A stretch of 6,706 nucleotides of DNA. Origin: Lachnospiraceae bacterium (GTDB taxonomy: Bacteria > Bacillota > Clostridia > Lachnospirales > Lachnospiraceae). The first letter of the stretch is position 1; the number at the start of each line of letters is the position of its first letter. The notes beneath the pieces were generated by a model. It saw only the letters and a list, made by a program, of their open reading frames with translations. It was not told the DNA's origin and did not search any database. Both the position numbers and the translations under genes were made by a program. Below are positions 1-6,598 of the stretch, piece after piece. The stretch covers positions 1 through 6,706 of the forward strand of contig CAAEEI010000143.1 of assembly GCA_900754855.1 (NCBI GenBank), written 5' to 3'.

Positions 1-417
1 AGCCACCTGAGAAATATAGTCAAAATGACTCATCCAGCAAACGGTAGAATAATCCAATCCGGTGAAGAGCGGAGAATCCACATCTACAAAGACCTCGGTC
101 TTACCGTATTCACGAACTTCGGCTCTTTCTACTTTTCCGCCAAGGATGTGCATCATTAACTGCGCGCCGTAGCAAAGACCCAGAACCGGAATGCCCAGCG
201 CAAATAATTCTTTTGTATAAGTTGGTGAATCTTCCTCATAACAGCTGTTTGGTCCACCGGTGAGAATGATTCCCTTTGGATTTTTGGCCTTAATAGTTTC
301 AATATCAGTTTTGTACGAATAGATTTCGCAGTATACATTACATTCACGGACACGTCTGGCCACGAGCTGATTATACTGACCGCCAAAATCTATAACGATA
401 ACAGTTTCTCTTTTCAA
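1..417 (-). CDS. guaA: GMP synthase (glutamine-hydrolysing), N-terminal part, cut by window edge
   Basis: Converts XMP to GMP using ATP and ammonia released from glutamine, the last step of guanine nucleotide synthesis in the cytoplasm. The visible 139 residues are the class I glutamine amidotransferase domain: the opening strand VIVIDFGGQYNQLVARRVRE (residues 6-25), the oxyanion-loop segment TGGPNS (53-58), and the nucleophile elbow GLCYGAQ with the catalytic cysteine at residue 82. The catalytic His/Glu pair, the ATP-pyrophosphatase domain and the dimerisation domain of the usual 510-525 aa protein lie beyond base 1. The start is a TTG at 417-415: it follows an AGGAGG by 7 bases and gives the family-typical N-terminus (M)KRE before the first strand, while no in-frame ATG sits nearby. 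The gene is 142 bases downstream of panF and may have its own promoter. The family assignment is very secure; only the 3' part is unseen. Confidence 0.96.
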   Translation of the reverse strand, partial: MKRETVIVIDFGGQYNQLVARRVRECNVYCEIYSYKTDIETIKAKNPKGIILTGGPNSCYEEDSPTYTKELFALGIPVLGLCYGAQLMMHILGGKVERAEVREYGKTEVFVDVDSPLFTGLDYSTVCWMSHFDYISQVA

Positions 418-424
418 TGGGATT

Positions 425-430
425 CCTCCT
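425..430 (-). promoter_or_regulatory. Ribosome binding site of guaA (decides a TTG start)
   Basis: A perfect AGGAGG on the minus strand ends 7 bases before the TTG at 417-415. This ideal spacing is the main reason to accept the non-ATG start for guaA. Confidence 0.9.
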
Positions 431-439
431 GTTTTATTT

Positions 440-469
440 ATAATCTTTATTTTTCACCCGATATGCCAA
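440..469 (-). promoter_or_regulatory. Candidate sigma-A promoter for guaA
   Basis: On the minus strand, TTGGCA (464-469; 5 of 6 to the -35 consensus) is followed after 18 bases by GATTAT (440-445; 4 of 6 to the -10 consensus), in an A/T-rich stretch. Transcription would begin near 433, leaving a short leader that just includes the AGGAGG. A weaker alternative pair, TTGCTT with CATATT, lies further upstream. No purine riboswitch aptamer is recognisable in the gap. This is pattern matching only. Confidence 0.35.
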
Positions 470-511
470 TATGTACCGGGGAAAAGGAATTAAGCAATTC
501 TCTATGTATTT

Positions 512-555
512 TTGCCTGCTTCTACCATTCTACCAGTTTCGCTGGTGCAGGGCAA
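512..555 (-). other. Two-tier stem-loop just downstream of panF
   Basis: On the minus strand, starting five bases after the panF stop, TTGCCCTGC (547-555) pairs with GCAGGCAA (512-519), giving 8 base pairs with one bulged C. Directly inside it, ACCAG CGAAA CTGGT (532-546) forms a second 5-bp hairpin that could stack on the first. The remaining 12 bases, AGAATGGTAGAA, stay unpaired and carry part of a direct repeat TGGTAGAA. The strand continues with AAAAATA rather than a T-run, so it is not a canonical intrinsic terminator for panF. It could be a 3'-end stabilising or processing structure. The rest of the panF-guaA gap holds only the guaA promoter candidate and a weak GAATT/AATTC hairpin at 487-500. 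Confidence 0.5.
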
Positions 556-559
556 CCAT

Positions 560-2047
560 TTATTCACAAAAATATACATTCAGGGTTTCTTTATCCACAT
601 TTTTACCCACATAGGAACCGATGATCATACACAACAGGGAAACCAGAATTCCAATGAGAATCTGGTGAATATCCATGACCTTAATGCCGAAGAACATGGT
701 GATACAATATGCTGCTGTTCCCCCTGCCATAGACCAGATTGCTCCCGTTTTATTTGCCTTTTTCCAGAACATGCCCAGCAGAAATGTCCAGAAAAATGCG
801 GTTTCCAGACCGCCGAAGGCAAACATATTGATCTTCCAGATAACGTCCGGCGGGCTGATAGAAATAAAGAAAATCAGCAAGCCAAGCACCAGCGTACAGC
901 CCTGACTGAGCATACTGGTTTTTCTCTCGGAAATCTTCTGCTGTCTCTTTTCTTTTTCATGAATATAAATATCCTTTATAATAGAAGATGTTGCCGTTAA
1001 CAGCAGAGAAGAAATCGTAGAAATCGAGGCAGCAATCGGGCCGATGATGGTGATGCCTGCCAGTAACGGAGACAATGATTTCGCAATGGCCAGCGGCATA
1101 ATATTATCCACACTGTTTCCATATACCGCCAGATCTTCTGTCAGAATACCCTGGGACAGAACGCCGATGAAGTTCATGCCAATGTTCATGGCGCCGATGA
1201 CAATCGTTCCAATGATGATGGCTCGATGCAGGGAACGGGTATCTTTGTAGGTAAGGCAGCGTACCACCGACTGGGGCAGACCAACAGTGAAAATCCCCAC
1301 CAGCATCCACTGGGAAATATACAGACTGTACGGCATATTTCCGCCGGAAAGTGGTTCCAGCATTTCCGGTTTAGTGGTGGCGATATGACTCATGATAGCT
1401 TCGTAGCCGCCCCCGGCTTTTAAAATGCCTGCAAGGAGCAGAAACATACCCACAAGCATGGCAATGGCACAAAGCGCATCGGTAACCGCAACGCCGCGAA
1501 ATCCTCCCACGGCAGTATAAATGACTACCACCAGACCAAAAACCATCAGACCGGTGACATAGGAGTAGCCGGTCACCGCTTCAAATAATTTAGCGCCTCC
1601 TACGAACTGTGCAACCATGGTTGCCGAAAAGAAAAGGACGATAATCACTGCAGAAATATTGGCAAGGGCATCCGACTGATACCGATGGCGAATCACATCA
1701 ATAACCGTTACGGCGTTGATTTTTCGTGAAACGATGGCCATTTTTTTCCCCAGGATCCCCAGCACCAGAAACAATGCGGTCACCTGTGCCACCGACATGT
1801 AAATCCATCCAAAACCGATATTCCATGCCTGTCCCGGTCCACCGACGAAGGAACTAACCGAACTGTAAGTTGCCACGGTAGTCATGGCCAGCACAAATCC
1901 CCCAAGACTTCTTGACCCGATAAAATATTCATTTAAAAATCCCGCCTTATTTTTTCTGGCAGCCGCCCTGCGTAAATAAATGCTCACTGCCAGCATGGAC
2001 ATCATAAAAATAAATACCGGCATTAACGCTAAAATATTATTTTTCAT
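560..2047 (-). CDS. panF: Sodium/pantothenate symporter
   Basis: An inner-membrane carrier of the solute:sodium symporter (SSS) family that imports pantothenate (vitamin B5), the precursor of coenzyme A, with sodium. Family-specific similarity to PanF, recalled from the E. coli protein, is strong: GFLNEYFIGSRSLGGFVLAM (residues 36-55), ATYSSVSSFVGGPGQAWNIG (59-78), LGILGKK (96-102), a YTAVGGFRG loop (177-185), VRCLTYKDT...HRAIIIGTIV (262-283), and the late SSS signature around GMFWKKANKTGAIWSMAGG (425-443). The segment PIAASISTISS (337-347) matches the TM8 region that supplies Na2-site serine/threonine ligands in SSS transporters. About 13 hydrophobic segments are visible and length (495 aa) is normal. 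I chose the ATG at 2047 because it gives the PanF-like N-terminus and has GAGG nine bases upstream; the longest frame starts at 2062 with no usable ribosome site. It overlaps the yhdT end by 11 bases, suggesting translational coupling. Substrate is inferred from similarity and the yhdT neighbour. Confidence 0.92.
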   Translation of the reverse strand: MKNNILALMPVFIFMMSMLAVSIYLRRAAARKNKAGFLNEYFIGSRSLGGFVLAMTTVATYSSVSSFVGGPGQAWNIGFGWIYMSVAQVTALFLVLGILGKKMAIVSRKINAVTVIDVIRHRYQSDALANISAVIIVLFFSATMVAQFVGGAKLFEAVTGYSYVTGLMVFGLVVVIYTAVGGFRGVAVTDALCAIAMLVGMFLLLAGILKAGGGYEAIMSHIATTKPEMLEPLSGGNMPYSLYISQWMLVGIFTVGLPQSVVRCLTYKDTRSLHRAIIIGTIVIGAMNIGMNFIGVLSQGILTEDLAVYGNSVDNIMPLAIAKSLSPLLAGITIIGPIAASISTISSLLLTATSSIIKDIYIHEKEKRQQKISERKTSMLSQGCTLVLGLLIFFISISPPDVIWKINMFAFGGLETAFFWTFLLGMFWKKANKTGAIWSMAGGTAAYCITMFFGIKVMDIHQILIGILVSLLCMIIGSYVGKNVDKETLNVYFCE

Positions 2048-2294
2048 CTTCTTCATCCTCATCCAGATTAAAATCTTTAAACACTTTTTTCACCATAATG
2101 ATCACCAGTACGACAGAAAAAACCCATGTTCCGACGCATCCGGTGATTGCCCACAACGGCGTATGGAATACCGTTATTTTCAAAGCGTCCACACCAAATC
2201 CGGCGATCACCCAGAAAACAATGATCAGCAAAAGAGCTATCCCACAGGCTTTCGCTTCTTTGTTAATCTGGCGAAATTTATCCTTTCGACTCAT
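2037..2294 (-). CDS. yhdT: YhdT/DUF997-family small membrane protein, partner of PanF
   Basis: An 85-residue protein with two clear transmembrane segments (about residues 18-36 and 46-68), a basic N-terminus with the NKEAK motif (11-15), and a very acidic tail FNLDEDEEDEK (75-85). Size, topology, the 'KEA' start and the acidic end after 'FKD' fit the YhdT family, which sits directly upstream of panF in enterobacteria. Its biochemical role is unknown; the conserved pairing suggests it assists or stabilises the symporter (inference). The ATG at 2294 has AGGTG five bases upstream (2300-2304). It begins 30 bases after the hflX stop and overlaps panF, so the three genes are probably co-transcribed. 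Confidence 0.85.
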   Translation of the reverse strand: MSRKDKFRQINKEAKACGIALLLIIVFWVIAGFGVDALKITVFHTPLWAITGCVGTWVFSVVLVIIMVKKVFKDFNLDEDEEDEK

Positions 2295-2324
2295 TTTTTC
2301 ACCTTCCCTCTCTTTATTTTTCCG

Positions 2325-3587
2325 TTAAATCAGCACATACTCTTTATATTTTTTCAAATCTTTCAGCTGACAGTTCATGGTCATTTTCGTGCCTTCCTCC
2401 AGATATTCCACCTGATTTACCGTGGCATTTTCACTGAAATAGGAGACCAGAGCGCCTTCTGTATAAGGAATCAGCATAACACAGTCCACATAATTCTGAT
2501 AAATATGTCTGGAAATCAATGCGATCAGTTCTTCTAAGCCGATTCCTTTCTTTGCCGCCAGATAAATGTCGTTTTGGTGAACCTGCGGAAGATGATCCAT
2601 GACCACATCGCATTTATTAAACACATGGATGCAGGGAATATCTTCCGTGCCCAGTTCCCGAAGAGTATCTGCTGTAACCTTCATGTGATCCCGGTAATTT
2701 TCATCGGAGTAATCCACCACTTCCAGTAAAAGATCGGCATATTTCACTTCCTCCAGAGTAGAATGAAAAGCCTGTACCAGATTGTGAGGCAGTTTATTAA
2801 TAAAGCCTACGGTATCGGATAAAAGAAATTCTTTCTTATCCGGCAAATGAATGCTGCGGATGGTGGTATCCAGAGTGGCAAATAACATGTCCTGTGCCAG
2901 TACCTTCTTTTCATCCTTTTCCTCATACTTATCCAGAATGGCATTCATCAATGTGGATTTTCCGGCGTTGGTATACCCCACCAGCGCCACCTGCGGAATA
3001 CCCTGACTTAAACGCCGTTTTCGCTGGGTTTCCCGGTTTTTCTCCACTTCCTTCAGTTCTTTTTTTAATTCTGAAATACGATGACGAATCTTTCGTTTAT
3101 CTAACTCCAGCTTTTTCTCGCCTGCCCCCTTATTGGACATACCGCCGCTGGTTCCTCCCTGACGGCTGAGGATTTCCCCCATGCCCGTCAGTCTTGGCAG
3201 TTCATACTGCAGTCTGGCCACTTCCACCTGAATCTGTGCTTCTCTCGTTTTCGCTCTGGATGAAAAAATCTGCAAAATCAGATTGGTTCTGTCCAGAATC
3301 GGACGTTCGATAATGTCTTTCAGATTACGAAGCTGCATAGGCGAAAGGGTATTATCAAAGATGACCACTTCTGCGTCCAGCATATGCGCTAAGGCTTTAA
3401 TTTCCTCCACTTTACCTGTACCGACATAAACGCCGGTATTGATCTGGCTGACATTCTGGGTTTCCACGCCAACCACTTCCATGTTGCAGGCTTCGGCCAG
3501 ACTTTCCAGTTCTTTTAATCCATGGGCAAACTCCGGATCATCATTGACATTCACCCCCACCAACAACGCTTTCATCTTTTCTTCCAT
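2325..3587 (-). CDS. hflX: GTPase HflX
   Basis: A translational GTPase of the OBG/HflX group that binds the 50S subunit and, in characterised species, splits or rescues stalled ribosomes under stress. The 420 residues show the N-terminal nucleotide-binding-like domain (1-130, including NTGVYVGTGKVEEI and FDNTLSPMQLRNL), a basic helical linker (155-195), and the G domain: G1 GYTNAGKST (204-212), G2 ATLDTT (237-242), G3 DTVGF (258-262), G4 NKCD (324-327) and G5-like AAKKG (344-348), followed by a short C-terminal domain. The start at 3587 follows AGGGGG by 7 bases; an upstream in-frame ATG at 3641 lacks a ribosome site and would add 18 non-family residues. The loop usually reading RGPGE(T/S)QLE.DRR appears as KGAGEKKLELDKR (153-165), a noticeable change. 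It lies 179 bases after uvrA and 30 bases before yhdT. Confidence 0.95.
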   Translation of the reverse strand: MEEKMKALLVGVNVNDDPEFAHGLKELESLAEACNMEVVGVETQNVSQINTGVYVGTGKVEEIKALAHMLDAEVVIFDNTLSPMQLRNLKDIIERPILDRTNLILQIFSSRAKTREAQIQVEVARLQYELPRLTGMGEILSRQGGTSGGMSNKGAGEKKLELDKRKIRHRISELKKELKEVEKNRETQRKRRLSQGIPQVALVGYTNAGKSTLMNAILDKYEEKDEKKVLAQDMLFATLDTTIRSIHLPDKKEFLLSDTVGFINKLPHNLVQAFHSTLEEVKYADLLLEVVDYSDENYRDHMKVTADTLRELGTEDIPCIHVFNKCDVVMDHLPQVHQNDIYLAAKKGIGLEELIALISRHIYQNYVDCVMLIPYTEGALVSYFSENATVNQVEYLEEGTKMTMNCQLKDLKKYKEYVLI

Positions 3588-3594
3588 TTTCTGT

Positions 3595-3600
3595 CCCCCT
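3595..3600 (-). promoter_or_regulatory. Ribosome binding site fixing the hflX start
   Basis: AGGGGG on the minus strand lies 7 bases upstream of the ATG at 3587. It sits inside the longer open frame that begins at 3641, so it argues for the shorter protein. Confidence 0.8.
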
Positions 3601-3622
3601 GTTATACTATCCGCTTGCTTAC

Positions 3623-3652
3623 TGCGTTTCTTCCAACGCAACTTTTTTATTT
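3623..3652 (+). terminator. Hairpin plus T-tract facing against the genes
   Basis: Read on the plus strand, TGCGTT (3623-3628) pairs with AACGCA (3635-3640) around a six-base TCTTCC loop, followed by AC and then six Ts, A and TTT. That is the layout of an intrinsic terminator for rightward transcription. On the coding (minus) strand the same stem is preceded by the A-tract and not followed by Ts, so it would not stop uvrA-hflX transcripts. No gene on the plus strand ends here, so its target would be antisense RNA; it may also be fortuitous. Confidence 0.4.
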
Positions 3653-3737
3653 CTGCCGGATTCTCCTCGGTTTTCCACTTAACGCTTTTTTATTTCCCGC
3701 TCTGCCTCTTCTGTCCGCTTCTGTTCTCTGCCGGATT
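3642..3737. repeat. Slipped short repeats in the uvrA-hflX spacer
   Basis: Two words recur in this non-coding stretch. CTTTTTTATTTC occurs at 3642-3653 and again at 3685-3696, each preceded by AACGC (directly or with two extra bases). TCTGCCGGATT occurs at 3652-3662 and 3727-3737. The minus strand is strongly purine-rich (A and G) throughout. The spacer 3588-3766 holds no convincing gene, and these repeats with the adjacent 23-bp tandem copy suggest that it grew by small duplications. Confidence 0.6.
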
Positions 3738-3740
3738 TTC

Positions 3741-3786
3741 CTTTTACTCCAGACAACGTTTCATTTTTATTCCAGATAACGTTTCA
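3741..3786 (-). repeat. 23-bp tandem duplication across the uvrA stop codon
   Basis: Bases 3764-3786 (last uvrA codons, stop and three following bases) and 3741-3763 are head-to-tail copies agreeing at 20 of 23 positions. All three differences are transitions (minus strand A in the first copy, G in the second). The shared core on the minus strand is TGAAACGTT(A/G)TCTGGA. The second copy, out of frame with uvrA, restarts as a six-codon frame ATG...TAA reading MKRCLE, a near echo of the UvrA end KRYLE; it lacks a good ribosome site, so I do not call it a gene. Confidence 0.85.
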
Positions 3787-6598
3787 GATACTGACCGGTA
3801 TACGATTCCGGCACGGCTGCCACTTCTTCCGGCGTCCCTGCGGTGACCACAGTTCCTCCGCCTTCGCCGCCTTCCGGCCCCATATCAATAATGTAATCGG
3901 CGGTTTTGATGACTTCCAGATTATGTTCGATGACCACCACTGTATTTCCGCCTTCGGTAAGCCGCTGCAGAATATCGGTCAGCTTGTGCACGTCTGCAAA
4001 ATGCAGACCTGTGGTCGGTTCATCCAGCACATAAATGGTCTTTCCCGTACTCTGGCGGCTGAGTTCCGTTGCCAGCTTCACTCGCTGGGCCTCTCCGCCG
4101 GACAGGGTTGTGGACGGCTGCCCCAGTTTTATATAGGATAATCCCACGTCCCGCAAAGTTTCTATTTTACGGCGAATGGACGGCACGCTTTCAAAAAATG
4201 TACAGGCCTCATCCACTGTCATATCCAGCACTTCATAAATATTTTTTCCTTTATATTTTACTTCCAGGGTTTCCCGGTTATAGCGATGTCCATGACAGAC
4301 TTCGCAAGGGACGTACACATCCGGCAGGAAATGCATTTCTATTTTTAAAATTCCATCTCCGGCACAGGCCTCGCAACGACCGCCTTTCTTATTAAAACTA
4401 AACCGGCCTTTATCATAGCCTCTTGCCTTGGCGTCTTTGGTCATCGCAAACAGTTCACGGATATGATCGAACACGCCCGTATAGGTTGCCGGATTGGAAC
4501 GGGGCGTTCTCCCTATCGGCGACTGATCGATGTTGATAATTTTATCCAAATATTCCACACCGGTAATGTCCTTATGTTTTCCCGGTTTAATCCTTGCCCG
4601 GTTCAACATGCAGGCAAGTTTTTTGTAAAGAATCTCATTGACCAGCGAGCTTTTTCCCGAACCGGATACCCCGGTCACACAGGTAAACACGCCCAGAGGA
4701 ATTTTCACCGTGACATTTTTCAGATTATTTTCTGCCGCCCCCCTGATCGTCAGAAATCCGGCGGGTTTACGGCGAACCTCCGGCACGGGGATCTTTCTTT
4801 TGCCACTGAGATATTCTCCGGTAATGGAGTTGGGATTACGCATCAGCTCTTCCGCCGTACCGGTGGCGACGACCTCTCCCCCATATTCCCCGGCCTCAGG
4901 GCCAATATCTACAATATAATCCGCTTCCCGCATGGTATCCTCATCGTGTTCCACGACAATCAGTGAATTACCCAGATCTCTTAAACTTTTCAACGCATGA
5001 ATCAGCTTATCGTTATCTCTCTGATGGAGACCGATGCTCGGCTCATCCAGAATATAAGCCACGCCCACCAGACCGGAACCAATCTGCGTAGCCAGACGGA
5101 TTCGCTGGGCTTCTCCGCCGGACAGGGTTCCCGTTGCCTGAGAAAGGCTCAGATAATCCAGTCCCACATCATTCAGAAAACCTATTCTTCCCCGGATTTC
5201 CCGCAAAATCTGTTTTCCGATCATCAGCTGCCGTTGCGTCAATTGAATCTTTTGAAAATATTCTATCAGTCTTCGCACAGATAATCCAGTTAATTCCGCA
5301 ATATTATATTCTCCTACCGTAACCGCCAGAGATTCTGCTTTTAATCGCTGCCCGTGGCAGACATCGCAAGGCGTTACCGTCATAAAGTTTTCATACTCCG
5401 CCTTCTGTCGTTCCGAATGATTTTCCCGGTATCTTCTTTGCACATTTTTAATCAGTCCTTCGAAAGCCACATCATAGTAACCTTCTCCTCTTTTCCCTTT
5501 ATAATGTACCGTAACTTCTTTTCCGCCGGTTCCATTGATCAGTATATCCTGCACTTCCGGCGTAAGATCCTGAAACGGGGTTTCAAGCGAAAACTGATAT
5601 TCCTCTGCCAGCGCGTCCAGTATCGCTCTTGTATAGCTTTTGGGATCAGTACAGGATTGCCATCCCATCACGGCAATGGCCCCCTCGGCAATACTAAGGC
5701 GTTTATCCGGAATCATCAGATCAATGTCAAACTCCATCTTAAAGCCGAGACCATGACAGGCCGGACAGGCGCCAAAGGGATTATTAAAAGAAAAGCTTCT
5801 CGGTTCAATTTCATCAATACTGATTCCACAGTCCGGGCAGGAAAAACTCTGACTGAAATTCAACGTTTCCTGTCCGATTACATCCACCAGCAGCAGACCG
5901 TCCGAAAGCCGCAGCACCGTTTCAATGGAATCGCTGAGTCTTTGCTCGATTCCCTCTTTGATCATCAGGCGATCGACCACGATCTCAATGTTATGTTTTT
6001 TATTTTTTTCCAGCTTGATTTCTTCTGAAAGATCATACAGGTGATCATCAATCCGCACCCGAACATACCCGCTTTTCCGGGCGTCATTTAAGATTTTGAC
6101 ATGCTCGCCTTTTCTTCCACGGACAATAGGCGCCAGAAGCTGGATCTTTGTCCGTTCCGGCAGCTCCATCAGCGTATCCACCATCTGATCGACCGTCTGT
6201 TTTTCAATCACTCTTCCACATTTTGGACAATGGGGGATACCGACTCTGGCATAAAGCAGGCGCAGATAATCATAGATTTCCGTGACCGTTCCCACGGTGG
6301 AACGTGGATTTCGGTTGGTGGATTTCTGGTCTATGGATATGGCCGGAGACAGTCCCTGAATATCATCCACATCCGGTTTTTCCATCTGTCCCAGAAACTG
6401 TCTTGCATAGGAAGACAGCGATTCCATATACCTTCTCTGCCCTTCCGCATAAATGGTATCAAAAGCCAGTGAGGACTTTCCCGATCCGGAAAGTCCCGTT
6501 AAAACTACAAATTCATTTCTTGGTATATTAATATCAATATTTTTCAGGTTATGTTCTCTCGCTCCCCTGATTCGAATATATTCTTTTTTTTCACTCAT
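3767..6598 (-). CDS. uvrA: Excinuclease ABC subunit A (UvrA)
   Basis: The damage-recognition ATPase of nucleotide excision repair: a UvrA dimer finds distorted DNA and loads UvrB, which then recruits UvrC for incision. At 943 residues it matches the usual length of about 940. Both ABC modules are complete: Walker A GLSGSGKSS (35-43) and GVSGSGKSS (643-651), signature LSGGEAQRI (492-500) and LSGGEAQRV (832-840), Walker B with YILDEP (515-520) and YVLDEP (856-861), and the switch histidines in VVEHD (548-552) and VIEHN (889-893). Zinc-binding cysteine pairs are CPDC (254-257) with CPACHG (278-283), and CEAC (742-745) with CEVCHG (765-770); CPKC (124-127) and CDVC (411-414) are also present. The ATG at 6598 is forced by an in-frame stop at 6608-6610, but no Shine-Dalgarno lies at normal spacing. 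uvrB, often adjacent, is not within the 108 visible upstream bases. Confidence 0.99.
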   Translation of the reverse strand: MSEKKEYIRIRGAREHNLKNIDINIPRNEFVVLTGLSGSGKSSLAFDTIYAEGQRRYMESLSSYARQFLGQMEKPDVDDIQGLSPAISIDQKSTNRNPRSTVGTVTEIYDYLRLLYARVGIPHCPKCGRVIEKQTVDQMVDTLMELPERTKIQLLAPIVRGRKGEHVKILNDARKSGYVRVRIDDHLYDLSEEIKLEKNKKHNIEIVVDRLMIKEGIEQRLSDSIETVLRLSDGLLLVDVIGQETLNFSQSFSCPDCGISIDEIEPRSFSFNNPFGACPACHGLGFKMEFDIDLMIPDKRLSIAEGAIAVMGWQSCTDPKSYTRAILDALAEEYQFSLETPFQDLTPEVQDILINGTGGKEVTVHYKGKRGEGYYDVAFEGLIKNVQRRYRENHSERQKAEYENFMTVTPCDVCHGQRLKAESLAVTVGEYNIAELTGLSVRRLIEYFQKIQLTQRQLMIGKQILREIRGRIGFLNDVGLDYLSLSQATGTLSGGEAQRIRLATQIGSGLVGVAYILDEPSIGLHQRDNDKLIHALKSLRDLGNSLIVVEHDEDTMREADYIVDIGPEAGEYGGEVVATGTAEELMRNPNSITGEYLSGKRKIPVPEVRRKPAGFLTIRGAAENNLKNVTVKIPLGVFTCVTGVSGSGKSSLVNEILYKKLACMLNRARIKPGKHKDITGVEYLDKIINIDQSPIGRTPRSNPATYTGVFDHIRELFAMTKDAKARGYDKGRFSFNKKGGRCEACAGDGILKIEMHFLPDVYVPCEVCHGHRYNRETLEVKYKGKNIYEVLDMTVDEACTFFESVPSIRRKIETLRDVGLSYIKLGQPSTTLSGGEAQRVKLATELSRQSTGKTIYVLDEPTTGLHFADVHKLTDILQRLTEGGNTVVVIEHNLEVIKTADYIIDMGPEGGEGGGTVVTAGTPEEVAAVPESYTGQYLKRYLE

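Noticed and set aside
487..500. GAATT/AATTC hairpin followed by a few Ts as a panF terminator
   Set aside because: The stem is only five mostly A-T pairs and the following T-run is short and interrupted by Cs, so termination is unlikely.
418..559. Purine riboswitch ahead of guaA
   Set aside because: The conserved aptamer loops and three-way junction are not present; the structure found has a different shape and lies before the candidate promoter.
512..1000. 162-codon plus-strand open frame
   Set aside because: It lies inside panF antisense, has a low-complexity His/Gln/Cys-rich translation typical of a shadow, and has no ribosome site.
3601..3606. TATAAC as a -10 box for hflX
   Set aside because: It directly abuts the ribosome site, so transcription would start within or after the SD, and no -35 lies at 16-18 bases upstream.
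3588..3641. N-terminal extension of HflX from an ATG at 3641
   Set aside because: The extra 18 residues do not look like the family, and a strong AGGGGG sits correctly before the ATG at 3587.
3439..3846. Plus-strand open frame crossing the hflX-uvrA spacer
   Set aside because: It is Phe/Ser/Leu-rich because of the pyrimidine-rich strand, overlaps both real genes and passes through the terminator-like hairpin.
5354..6028. 224-codon plus-strand open frame
   Set aside because: It is fully antisense to uvrA, whose conserved motifs cover the same bases; the translation shows no family features.
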